This document shows positions 6,052-13,242 of a stretch of 17,508 nt of DNA, one piece after another. Position 1 is the first letter of the stretch, and each line of letters opens with the position of its first letter. A program made the position numbers and the translations under genes. This stretch comes from Pseudomonadota bacterium (GTDB lineage: Bacteria; Pseudomonadota; Gammaproteobacteria; Xanthomonadales; Xanthomonadaceae), in assembly GCA_023388955.1 (NCBI GenBank), contig JAEWFH010000036.1:1-17508 (forward strand). Direction: 5' to 3'. The notes beneath the pieces were generated by a model. The model saw only the letters and a program-made list of their open reading frames with translations. It had not been told where the DNA came from and searched no databases.

Positions 6052-8094
6052 TCAGTCGCCGGTCGTGTCCACCACGACCGGCGCGGCCTCGCGCGGAACC
6101 TGCAAGCGCTGCAGTTCCCGCTCGATGTGGGCCTGCACCGGGTGGTGGGGCGCGCCGCCGTCGAGCAGCCGCTGGCGGGCGGCGCGCAGTTCCATCAGGG
6201 CGGTGCCATTGCGTCCCGCGTCCGCGTGCAGGGCGGCCAGGTCGACCAGGCTCTTCACCTCTTCCGCCACCGGCGCCCCGGACTGCCGGCGCAGGACCAG
6301 CGCCCGCTCGTACCGCAGCCGCGCCTGCTGCGACGCCCCTGCACGGCGGTAGCAGTGGCCCATCTGGGCATTGAACCCCGCCACTACCGCGGACAGCCGG
6401 GCCTGCTCGCGCGCGGCCAACGCTTCGCTGCGCCCCATGTGCGCGATGCATTCTTCGGCGCGCCCGCGCAACACCAGCAGGCGCCCGTGCAGCAGGCTGG
6501 ACTGCAGGGCGAGTCCGGCGGGGACGTCATCCATGGTGGCCAGCAGTCGATCCTGGCGCGCCAGGATCTCGCCTGCCTCGTCGAGCTCCCCGCGTGCCAG
6601 CCGTACCCGTGCAACCACGCCGAGCACCTCGGCCCGCGGCAACGGTTGGTCGGCGAGCTGGCGCTCGGCGCGCCGGACGGTCTGGTCCAGCAACTCCGAC
6701 AGTGACACCGACCCGGCGACCCCCACGTCCGCGCTCTCCAGCACCCCGACCATGAACGCCTGCATCACCTGCGCCCGGGCGATCTCCCGGGAGGACTGGC
6801 CCGCCTGCCAGGCCACCAGGCCGAGCGCGACCAGCAGGACCACCGAAACCAGCGAACCGGTGGCCAGGGGCCAGCGATGGCGGGTCACGAACTTGCCCAG
6901 CCGGTAACCCAGCCTGGGCGGGCGCGCGTGCACCGGACGCCCGGACACATGGCGGCGCAGGTCCTGCGCCAACGCTTCCACCGACGGGTAGCGTTGTTGC
7001 GGGTCCTTGGCCAGGGCCTTGGCGAGGATGTTGTCCAGATCGCCGGAAAGCCGGCGCGCGTATCGCTTGCGGGCCGCCTCGTCCTCGCCGTGCCAGGCCC
7101 CGCCCACCCCCGATGCGACCGCAACCGAGGCGCGGATCGGCTCCTGCAGCAGGATCGCCTCCTCCAGCGCGGCGTCGCTGGTGCGGGTGGGCCGGTACGG
7201 CCGGGCGCCGCTGAGCAGCTCGTGCAGCACCACCCCCAGCGCGTACACGTCGGTCATGGTGCTGACCGGCTCGCCCCGCAGCTGCTCCGGGGCGGCGTAA
7301 TGGAGGGTGAAGGCACGCCCCCCGGTACGAGTGCGGTCGAACGCGGGGTCCAGGTCGAGCAGCTTGGCGATGCCGAAGTCCAGCAGCCGCACCTCGCCGG
7401 CCGGGGTGACCAGGATGTTGGAGGGCTTCAGGTCGCGATGGACGATCAGGTTCGCGTGGGCGTGGCTGACCGCCTCGCAGACCTGGAAGAACATCCCCAG
7501 CCGCTCCTCCAGGCTGGTGCCGTGCTGGCGGCAGTAATCGGTGACCGGGATCCCGTCCACGCGCTCAAGGGCGAGGAACGGCAACCCGCTGCTGCTGACG
7601 CCCGCATCCAGCAGCCTGGCGATGTGGGGGTGGGCGAGCCGGCCCAGGATCTCGCGTTCGCGGGTGAAGCGCAGCCGCAGGTCGCTGTCGGCCAGGCCCG
7701 GTCGCAGCAGCTTCAGCGCGACCCGCCGCTGGTACAGCCCGTCGGCCCTCGCCGCCAGCCAGACCTGGCCCATGCCGCCTTCGCCGAGCAGGCGCTCCAG
7801 CCGGTAGGGGCCGACTTCGTTGCCGGCCACCATCAGGCCCGACGGCGGCACCACCGGCTGGGACAGGAAATCGGCCGAATCCTCCTCGAGCAGGAGCAGG
7901 CGCCGCAGTTCGTCCGCCAACGCGGGCTCGGTACGGGCAATCTCGCGCAGCCGGCCCTCGCGCGCGCCCGGCACCAGCTCGAGCAACACGTCGAGCTCCG
8001 CGGAGATGCGGGCCCATTGCGCAGGATCGATGCCTGCCCCCGTTGCGGCGCCTCCGGTCCCGCCCGCCTCCGCGCCGGCACGGGCCCCGGACAC
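6052..8094 (-). CDS. Transmembrane Ser/Thr protein kinase with C-terminal TPR-like region
   Basis: The 680-residue protein begins with GTG at 8094, 1 bp after the sigma factor stop, so translation is probably coupled. An N-terminal helical segment (about 23-85) precedes a Hanks-type kinase domain (about 97-385): Gly loop LGEGGMGQV (103-111), Lys128 in VALK, catalytic HRDLKPSN (219-226), DFG (239-241) and APE (268-270). All catalytic residues are present. One membrane helix (about 409-430, PLATGSLVSVVLLVALGLVAW) follows, then about 245 helical residues with TPR-like repeats (e.g. LARGELDEAGEILARQDRL, NAQMGHCYRRAGASQQARL), placed outside the membrane if the kinase is cytoplasmic. Such kinases next to ECF sigma genes phosphorylate the sigma factor (PknT of Vibrio parahaemolyticus, PknS of Xanthomonas citri). 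That this one does so is inferred from gene order and the sigma motif. Confidence 0.93.
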   Translation of the reverse strand: MSGARAGAEAGGTGGAATGAGIDPAQWARISAELDVLLELVPGAREGRLREIARTEPALADELRRLLLLEEDSADFLSQPVVPPSGLMVAGNEVGPYRLERLLGEGGMGQVWLAARADGLYQRRVALKLLRPGLADSDLRLRFTREREILGRLAHPHIARLLDAGVSSSGLPFLALERVDGIPVTDYCRQHGTSLEERLGMFFQVCEAVSHAHANLIVHRDLKPSNILVTPAGEVRLLDFGIAKLLDLDPAFDRTRTGGRAFTLHYAAPEQLRGEPVSTMTDVYALGVVLHELLSGARPYRPTRTSDAALEEAILLQEPIRASVAVASGVGGAWHGEDEAARKRYARRLSGDLDNILAKALAKDPQQRYPSVEALAQDLRRHVSGRPVHARPPRLGYRLGKFVTRHRWPLATGSLVSVVLLVALGLVAWQAGQSSREIARAQVMQAFMVGVLESADVGVAGSVSLSELLDQTVRRAERQLADQPLPRAEVLGVVARVRLARGELDEAGEILARQDRLLATMDDVPAGLALQSSLLHGRLLVLRGRAEECIAHMGRSEALAAREQARLSAVVAGFNAQMGHCYRRAGASQQARLRYERALVLRRQSGAPVAEEVKSLVDLAALHADAGRNGTALMELRAARQRLLDGGAPHHPVQAHIERELQRLQVPREAAPVVVDTTGD
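6058..6082. terminator. Perfect 10-bp hairpin at tdk/kinase convergence
   Basis: The arms GCCGGTCGTG (6058-6067) and CACGACCGGC (6073-6082) are perfect inverted repeats around a 5-nt loop. The hairpin lies inside the last codons of the minus-strand kinase gene and 17 bp after the tdk stop, so it could act in both directions. There is no T-tract on either side, so intrinsic termination is uncertain. Confidence 0.5.
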
Positions 8095-8095
8095 C

Positions 8096-8683
8096 TCAGT
8101 CCACCCCGGCGACCGGGTGTGGGTTCTCCCGCAGCGCGGCCATCAGGAACAGCCGCGCCTTTTGCCAGTCGCGCCGGATGCTGCGTTCGGAACGCTCGAG
8201 GACGTTGGCGATCTCCTGTTCGGCCAGGCCACCGAAGTAGCGCAGCTCGACCACCCGGGCCAGCTTTTCGTCGACGCGTGCCAGCTGGTCCAGCGCCACG
8301 TCCAGGGCGAGCATGTCGTCGTCCAGGCGCAGCCCGCCCTCGAGGTCCTCGGGCAGGTCGGTCACCCGGTGCAGGTCGCCGCCGCGCTTGCGCGCCATGC
8401 GCTGGCGGGCGTAGTCGACCACCACCGAGCGCATCGCCGAGGCGGCGTAGGCAAAGAAATGGGCCCGGTCGTCGAAGTGGGCGCCGCTGCGCCCGGCCAG
8501 CTTCAGGTAGGCCTCGTGTACCAGGGCGGTTGCGTCCAGGGTCTGGCCGTACTGCCCGGCCAGTTGCCGCCGCGCCATCCCGTGGAGCTCGCGATACAGC
8601 GTCGCCAGCACCTGGTCGAGCGCACCCCGGTCGCCGCCCCGCGCTGCTCCCAGCAACCGCGTGATGTCGGCGTCATCAGCCAT
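8096..8683 (-). CDS. RNA polymerase ECF sigma factor, kinase-associated type (ECF43-like)
   Basis: The 195-residue protein starts at ATG 8683 with AAGGAA 6 nt upstream. Sigma region 2 spans about 22-95 (LYRELHGMARRQL, then FDDRAHFFAYAASAMRSVVVDYARQR). Region 4 spans about 125-185, with the helix-turn-helix VVELRYFGGLAEQEIANVLERSERSIRRDWQKAR. The architecture and sequence fit the Sigma70_ECF (PF07638/TIGR02999) family. Standard ECF factors carry an acidic DxED-type motif before L-V-Q-E; here the motif reads DATALVHEAYL (50-60), with Thr52 and Ala53 in place of the acidic pair and Thr48 just before. In ECF43 factors such as EcfP, phosphorylation of a Thr in this place is needed to bind RNA polymerase. 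No anti-sigma gene is nearby; the adjacent kinase is the likely activator. Target promoters are unknown. Confidence 0.92.
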   Translation of the reverse strand: MADDADITRLLGAARGGDRGALDQVLATLYRELHGMARRQLAGQYGQTLDATALVHEAYLKLAGRSGAHFDDRAHFFAYAASAMRSVVVDYARQRMARKRGGDLHRVTDLPEDLEGGLRLDDDMLALDVALDQLARVDEKLARVVELRYFGGLAEQEIANVLERSERSIRRDWQKARLFLMAALRENPHPVAGVD

Positions 8684-8712
8684 CGTCGTTCCTTGAGGGC
8701 GTGTCGCCCGGG

Positions 8713-8718
8713 ACTATA
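8713..8718 (-). promoter_or_regulatory. Candidate -10 element before the sigma factor gene
   Basis: TATAGT on the minus strand matches 5 of 6 positions of the -10 consensus, about 30 bp upstream of the sigma factor start and within the 40-bp gap after mutM. No good -35 is seen at the proper spacing. Read-through from mutM is an alternative. Confidence 0.25.
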
Positions 8719-8723
8719 CGCCC

Positions 8724-9536
8724 CTAGCGCTGGCAACGTCCGCACCAGACGCTGGCCCGCTGGCCGATGCGCGCTTGCTTCAGTCGCGCCCCGCAACGCG
8801 GGCAGGGTTCACCCCCGCGTCCGTACACCGCCAGGTCCTGTACGAAATAGCCGGCGCTGCCGTCGGGACTGATGAAATCACGCAACGTGGTTCCGCCGCG
8901 CCCGATCGCCGCCGCCAGCACCTCGCGCACCTCCCCGGCCAGGCGCCGGTAGCGCTCCCGGGAAATCGAGCCCGCCGGGCGCAGCGGCGCGATGCCGGCG
9001 GCGAACAGCGCCTCGGCGGCGTAGATGTTGCCCACGCCCACCACCGTCGCCTGGTCCATCAGGAAGGTCTTCACCGGTGCCCGGCGGCCACGGCTCAAGC
9101 GGTACAGGTGGTCGCCGTCGAAGTCCGGTCCCAGCGGCTCGGGGCCCAACGCCCCCAGCAGCGGATGGACTTCCCCCGGCGGTTGCCACAACAGGCAGCC
9201 GAAGCGCCGCGGGTCGTTGAAGCGCAGCACGCGCCCGTCCTCCAGCCACAGGTCGACGTGGTCGTGTGCACGCGGCGGCGTGTCCCCCGGCAGCACCCGC
9301 AGGCTGCCGGACATGCCCAGGTGCAGCAGCGCGCTCCCGGCCGCCGTGTCGAACAGCAGGTACTTGGCGCGCCGGCGCACTCCTCCGATCCGCTGCCCCG
9401 GCAGCACCGATTCGATCTCCCCGGCGATCGGCCAGCGCAGGTCCGGCCGGCGCAGGGTCACCGAGCGCACGATGCGGCCGGACAGGTGCGGCTCCAGGCC
9501 GACGCGCGTGGTCTCGACTTCGGGCAATTCGGGCAT
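8724..9536 (-). CDS. mutM: Formamidopyrimidine-DNA glycosylase (Fpg/MutM)
   Basis: The 270-residue protein removes 8-oxoguanine and formamidopyrimidines from DNA and cuts the abasic strand (base excision repair). The processed N-terminus PELPEVETTRVGLEPHL carries the catalytic Pro2 and Glu3, and Lys58 is in RRRAKYLLFD. Further family marks are HLGMSGSLRV, the VGNIYAAEALF segment of the helix-two-turn-helix, and LRDFISPDGSAGYF before the zinc finger. The C-terminal finger is C-x2-C-x16-C-x2-C (C245, C248, C265, C268) and ends in GRCQR. Length and motif set are complete and normal. It is divergent from desA with 71 bp between the start codons and precedes the sigma factor gene by 40 bp on the same strand, so the three minus-strand genes may form an operon. 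Confidence 0.97.
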   Translation of the reverse strand: MPELPEVETTRVGLEPHLSGRIVRSVTLRRPDLRWPIAGEIESVLPGQRIGGVRRRAKYLLFDTAAGSALLHLGMSGSLRVLPGDTPPRAHDHVDLWLEDGRVLRFNDPRRFGCLLWQPPGEVHPLLGALGPEPLGPDFDGDHLYRLSRGRRAPVKTFLMDQATVVGVGNIYAAEALFAAGIAPLRPAGSISRERYRRLAGEVREVLAAAIGRGGTTLRDFISPDGSAGYFVQDLAVYGRGGEPCPRCGARLKQARIGQRASVWCGRCQR

Positions 9537-9607
9537 GCGGCGCAGTCTACGGCGGCGATGGCATGATGGGTGGCCGACACACGCCTTCCCGTGGAGCCCG
9601 CGTTCCG

Positions 9608-10792
9608 ATGTCCGCCTCCCTGCTCGACCTCCTGTCCGGTGGCCTGCTCCAGGCCAGCGTGGGCTGGATGCTGGTGTATTTCCTGGTCGCCACCCAGCTG
9701 ACCATCTTCTCGGTCACCCTGTACCTGCACCGCTCGATGACCCACCGCGGGGTCGACTTCCATCCGGCGCTGAACCATTTCTTCCGGTTCTGGCTGTGGC
9801 TGACGACCTCGATGATCACCCGTGAATGGGTGGCCATCCACCGCAAGCACCACGCCACCTGCGAGACCGAGGACGATCCGCACAGCCCGCAGACCCGGGG
9901 CATCAAGAAGGTGTTCTGGCAGGGCGTGGAGCTGTACCGCGAGGCGCGCGCCGACCGGGCCTCGATCGAGAAGTACGGCAAGGGCTGCCCCGACGACCGG
10001 GTCGAGCGCCGGCTGTACACCCCGCACGCGACGATGGGCCCGGTGCTGCTGCTGGTGCTCAGCTTCGCGCTGTTCGGTTTCGCCGGGGTGGCGATGTGGG
10101 CGCTGCAGATGGCCTGGATCCCGTTCTGGGCCGCCGGCGTGGTCAACGGCCTGGGCCACTGGTGGGGCTACCGCAACTTCGAGACCACCGACAAGGCGAC
10201 CAACCTGACCCCGTGGGCGTTCTGGATCGGCGGCGAGGAGCTGCACAACAACCACCACGCCTTCCCCAGTTCGGCCCGGTTCTCGATGCGCCGCTTCGAG
10301 TTCGACATCGGCTGGAACGCGATCCGCGTCCTGCAGGCGCTGCGCCTGGCGAAGGTGCTGCGCGTGGCCCCGCAGCTGGACGTGCGCCCCAACATCGCCA
10401 TGCCCGACCGCGAGACCCTGCGGGCGCTGCTTGCGGTGCGTTTCCAGGCCATGACCGACTACTACCGCCGGGTCACCCTGCCGGCCCTGCGCGAGTCGGA
10501 CGCCAAGCTGCCGCGCAAGCTGCGCCGCGGCCTGGCCGACGGCGGCCGCTGGCTGGATGCCGACAAGCGCGAGCGCCTGCAGGCCTGGCTGGACGAGCGC
10601 CCGCAGATGGCCACCCTGGCCGCCTATCGCCAGCGCCTGCAGCAGGTGCTGGACGAGCGCTCGCACGATGCCCAGGAGACCCTCTCCCGGCTGCACGCCT
10701 GGTGCGAGGAAGCCGAGCAGAGCGGGATCAAGGCACTGCAGCAGTTCTCGGCACGCCTGAAAGGCTACACCCTGGTCCAGGCGGCCCGCTGA
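9608..10792 (+). CDS. desA: Membrane fatty acid desaturase (DesA-like, delta-9)
   Basis: Taken from ATG 9608 (GGAG about 11 nt upstream) the enzyme has 394 residues, matching my memory of Pseudomonas DesA (PA0286, 394 aa); the open frame extends upstream over the mutM start but that part has no desaturase features. It introduces a double bond into acyl chains, using a di-iron centre. The histidine boxes are HRSMTH (41-46), HRKHH (78-82) and HNNHH (213-217), with the extra H184 in GLGHWWGYRNF. Hydrophobic segments lie near 14-38, 57-70, 144-168 and 170-184. The TREW-x-A-IHRKHHA-x-CET segment and the long helical C-terminal tail (about 255-394) are also typical of DesA. The role is probably adjustment of membrane fluidity. 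The EF-hand gene follows 5 bp after the stop. Confidence 0.92.
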   Translation: MSASLLDLLSGGLLQASVGWMLVYFLVATQLTIFSVTLYLHRSMTHRGVDFHPALNHFFRFWLWLTTSMITREWVAIHRKHHATCETEDDPHSPQTRGIKKVFWQGVELYREARADRASIEKYGKGCPDDRVERRLYTPHATMGPVLLLVLSFALFGFAGVAMWALQMAWIPFWAAGVVNGLGHWWGYRNFETTDKATNLTPWAFWIGGEELHNNHHAFPSSARFSMRRFEFDIGWNAIRVLQALRLAKVLRVAPQLDVRPNIAMPDRETLRALLAVRFQAMTDYYRRVTLPALRESDAKLPRKLRRGLADGGRWLDADKRERLQAWLDERPQMATLAAYRQRLQQVLDERSHDAQETLSRLHAWCEEAEQSGIKALQQFSARLKGYTLVQAAR

Positions 10793-10797
10793 GCCCC

Positions 10798-11160
10798 ATG
10801 GCGCGCCGGGCCGCCCCTGCTGCCACCGGCTGCCTGCTCGCCGCCGGCCTGGCCCTGTCGCTGGCCGGACCCGTGCACGCGCAGGTCCGCGCCACCGGCG
10901 ACTACCTGGCGCGCATGGATACCGACGGCGACGGCCGCGTCTCGCTGGCCGAGTACCAGGACTGGATGGGCTACGCCTTCGACCGGATGGACGCTGATGG
11001 CGACGGCGTGCTGCGCGCCGCGGAGCTGCCCGGCGGGCGCGGTGCCCCGGTGACCCGGGCGCGGCACCTGGATGCGCTGGAGGCCGGGTTCCGGCGCCAG
11101 GACCGCGATGGCGACGGCACCCTCGATGCCGCTGAACTGGCGGCGCCGCCGGCGTACTGA
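10798..11160 (+). CDS. Small secreted EF-hand protein
   Basis: The product has 120 residues. The first 28 form a signal peptide (MARRAAP...LLAAGLALSLAGPVHA, cut AHA-Q), so it acts in the periplasm or outside. Three canonical calcium-binding loops are seen: DTDGDGRVSLAE (41-52), DADGDGVLRAAE (65-76) and DRDGDGTLDAAE (102-113). Each has Asp/Gly at the ligand positions 1, 3, 5 and 6 and Glu at position 12. EF-hands normally pair, so the third loop may pair with a partner in another subunit or with a degenerate loop. The start is 5 bp after the desA stop without a good Shine-Dalgarno of its own, suggesting coupled translation. The function is unknown; calcium buffering or sensing is inferred from the loops. 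Confidence 0.88.
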   Translation: MARRAAPAATGCLLAAGLALSLAGPVHAQVRATGDYLARMDTDGDGRVSLAEYQDWMGYAFDRMDADGDGVLRAAELPGGRGAPVTRARHLDALEAGFRRQDRDGDGTLDAAELAAPPAY

Positions 11161-11166
11161 GCCGGC
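11148..11166. terminator. Weak inverted repeat between EF-hand and DUF421 genes
   Basis: Two GCCGGC hexamers (11148-11153 and 11161-11166) flank the EF-hand stop and could form a 6-bp stem with a 7-nt loop between convergent genes. There is no T-tract, and such repeats are common in GC-rich DNA. Confidence 0.2.
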
Positions 11167-11181
11167 CCTGCCCCCGCGCGC

Positions 11182-11760
11182 TCAATCCAGCGGCGGATCG
11201 AACTTCCCGCGGTCGACCACGTAGTCCAGCAGGTCGTCGTCCTTTGGCGGGCCGTCGTGCAGGAACACGCTGATGTCCCCGGTCACTTCCAGGATCGCGT
11301 AGCGGACCTGCGACAGCGAGCAGGCGCCCTTGATGCGCAGCTCGGCGTACAGCTCGCGCCGGGTCGTGCGCTCCTTGAACAGGGCCTCCCCGTCCACCAC
11401 CCCGTCGCGTACCAGTACCCGCGGCCGCGACTCCAGGTAATCGCGTACCGGGCGGGCCCTTTCGGCGATGTTCTCCAGCCCGATCGTCAGCGCGGTGATG
11501 CCGATCAGGATCAGCGCCGCGTACCCGATCGCCACCCCCGGGTACAGCAGCGCATCCCCGGCGGCCGAACCCAGCGCGATCATCAGCATCTGCTGCATCG
11601 GGCTGAGGTTCTGCTGCCCGCGCTTGCCCAGCAAGCGCATGACCAGCATCAGGATGAGGAACACGACCACGCACTTGAGCGCGATCTCGAGGTAGTACGG
11701 CAGCGGCGCCTCCCCAAGGAACAGGCGCTGCCATTCGAATACCTGGAAGTCGGTTTCCAT
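11182..11760 (-). CDS. DUF421 (YetF/YcaP-type) membrane protein
   Basis: From ATG 11760 the protein has 192 residues; the frame stays open far upstream, but only this part has meaning. An N-terminal segment precedes three hydrophobic stretches (about 24-43, 56-75 and 77-97), then a cytoplasmic domain (about 105-185) containing RPRVLVRDGVVDGEALFKER and AELRIKGACSLSQVRYAILEVTGDISV. This is the characteristic layout of DUF421, where the C-terminal YetF-like fold follows the helices. RLLGKRGQQNLSPMQQM is also typical of the family. The biochemical role of DUF421 proteins is not established; some are linked to spore-coat or stress phenotypes in Bacillus. It is divergent from the TerC gene (138 bp between starts) and convergent with the EF-hand gene (21 bp). 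Confidence 0.88.
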   Translation of the reverse strand: METDFQVFEWQRLFLGEAPLPYYLEIALKCVVVFLILMLVMRLLGKRGQQNLSPMQQMLMIALGSAAGDALLYPGVAIGYAALILIGITALTIGLENIAERARPVRDYLESRPRVLVRDGVVDGEALFKERTTRRELYAELRIKGACSLSQVRYAILEVTGDISVFLHDGPPKDDDLLDYVVDRGKFDPPLD

Positions 11761-11898
11761 CGCCTGCGACTCGGTGGGGGATCCCAGAGTTGGCGATGCG
11801 CGGAGCGTAGGCCAAGTGAAGGCCGGCACCGGCGCGACCACACCAACTGAACGGCGGCGCCGCGATACTCGCGCCTCCGCAACCCGGGAATGCTGCGC

Positions 11899-13242
11899 AT
11901 GGAACTGCTGGCCGATCCCACCGTATGGGTGGGATTCCTGACCCTGGTCGTGCTCGAGCTGGTGCTCGGCATCGACAACCTGGTGTTCATCGCGATCCTG
12001 GTGGGCAAGCTGCCGCCGGAGCACCGCGACAGGGCGCGCGTCATCGGCCTGAGCCTGGCGCTGGGCATGCGCCTGGCATTGCTGGCGCTGCTGTCGTGGA
12101 TCATGGGTCTGACGCGGCCGCTGTTCACGATCCTGGACAAGGGGTTCTCGGGGCGCGACCTGATCCTGCTGGTTGGCGGCCTGTTCCTGCTCTACAAGGC
12201 AACCACCGAGCTGCACGAGCACCTGGAGGGCAGCAGCGGGGAGGCGAGCGCCAACCCCGCGTACTCCAGCTTCGGCATGGCGATCGTGCAGATCATCGCG
12301 CTGGACCTGGTGTTCTCGCTGGACTCGGTCATCACCGCGGTGGGCATGGTCAACGACCTGCCGGTGATGATGGCGGCGGTGATCGTGGCGGTGATCCTGA
12401 TGCTGGTGGCCAGCAAGCCGCTGACCAACTTCGTCAACAGCCACCCCACGGTGGTGGTGCTGGCGCTGGGCTTCCTGCTGGTGATCGGCTTCAGCCTGGT
12501 CGCCGACGGCCTGGGCTTCCACATCCCGAAGGGGTACCTGTACGCGGCGATCGGCTTCTCGATCCTGATCGAGACACTCAACCAGTGGGGCAAGCGCAAC
12601 CAGGTCCGCGCGGTGGCCCGGATCCCGGCGCGGCAACGGACCACCGACGCGGTGATGCGGCTGCTGGGCGGCGAGCCCGATGCCGGCGCCCGCACCGGGG
12701 AACCGCCGGCGGTCACCCCTGGCGACCGCCTGGCCAGCCGGGCCGAGGAGTCCGGGCTCTATCCCGCCGAGCAGGACATGATCCGCGGCGTGCTGCGCCT
12801 GGCCGAACGCAGCGTCACCAGCCTGATGGTCCCGCGCGGGCGCATCGTCTGGATCGATGCTGCGAAGGGCCGCGAACACGCCCGCCAGGTCCTCGCCGCC
12901 ACCGCGCACACCCGCATGCTCGTGGCCGAGGGCGAGCTCGACAACCTCAAGGGCGTGGTGCAGTCGCGCGACCTGCTGGCGGCGCTGCTGGAGGACGGCG
13001 GCGGCGTGCTCGACCGGGCCCTGCGCCAGCCATTGCGCGTACCCGTGTCGACCACCGCGCTGGAGGCGCTGGAAATGGTGCGTGGCCATCCCATCCCCCT
13101 GGCCGTGGTCTGCGACCCCGACAACCGCGTCGCCGGCCTGTTCACTGCCAATGACCTGCTGGCGGCGATTGCCGGCGACCTGGCCGATACCCGGACCGCG
13201 GCGCGCATGACGGCATCCGCACCGGAGCCCGGGTCCGCCTAG
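11899..13242 (+). CDS. TerC-family integral membrane protein with C-terminal CBS pair
   Basis: Starting at ATG 11899 (GGGA 9 nt upstream) gives 447 residues beginning MELLADPTVWVG; ATG 11890 is possible but abuts the GGGA. The TerC domain (1-232) has about seven membrane helices with the conserved acidic motifs LGIDNLVF (D26) and FSLDSVITAVGM (D142), which are thought to bind metal ions. After a linker, residues about 305-430 contain a CBS pair of the UPF0053 type (SLMVPRGRIVWIDAAKG, LKGVVQSRDLLAALLE, VAGLFTANDLLAAIAGD). The layout resembles E. coli YoaE and YegH, but those (about 520 aa) carry a further CorC_HlyC domain that is absent here. TerC proteins export manganese or assist metalation of secreted enzymes; the substrate here is not shown. 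The stop overlaps the convergent regulator stop by 4 bp. Confidence 0.9.
   Translation: MELLADPTVWVGFLTLVVLELVLGIDNLVFIAILVGKLPPEHRDRARVIGLSLALGMRLALLALLSWIMGLTRPLFTILDKGFSGRDLILLVGGLFLLYKATTELHEHLEGSSGEASANPAYSSFGMAIVQIIALDLVFSLDSVITAVGMVNDLPVMMAAVIVAVILMLVASKPLTNFVNSHPTVVVLALGFLLVIGFSLVADGLGFHIPKGYLYAAIGFSILIETLNQWGKRNQVRAVARIPARQRTTDAVMRLLGGEPDAGARTGEPPAVTPGDRLASRAEESGLYPAEQDMIRGVLRLAERSVTSLMVPRGRIVWIDAAKGREHARQVLAATAHTRMLVAEGELDNLKGVVQSRDLLAALLEDGGGVLDRALRQPLRVPVSTTALEALEMVRGHPIPLAVVCDPDNRVAGLFTANDLLAAIAGDLADTRTAARMTASAPEPGSA

Noticed and set aside
6877..8664. 595-codon plus-strand open frame opposite the kinase and sigma genes
   Set aside because: It crosses two real genes on the opposite strand, and its sequence is Arg/Gln/Pro-rich and without domains.
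9266..9607. Upstream extension of the desaturase frame
   Set aside because: It overlaps mutM on the other strand and is Ala/Arg-rich. The ATG at 9608 gives the length and N-terminus of DesA.
9458..11815. 785-codon minus-strand open frame opposite desA and the EF-hand gene
   Set aside because: It covers three real genes in a wrong frame. DesA has all histidine boxes on the plus strand.
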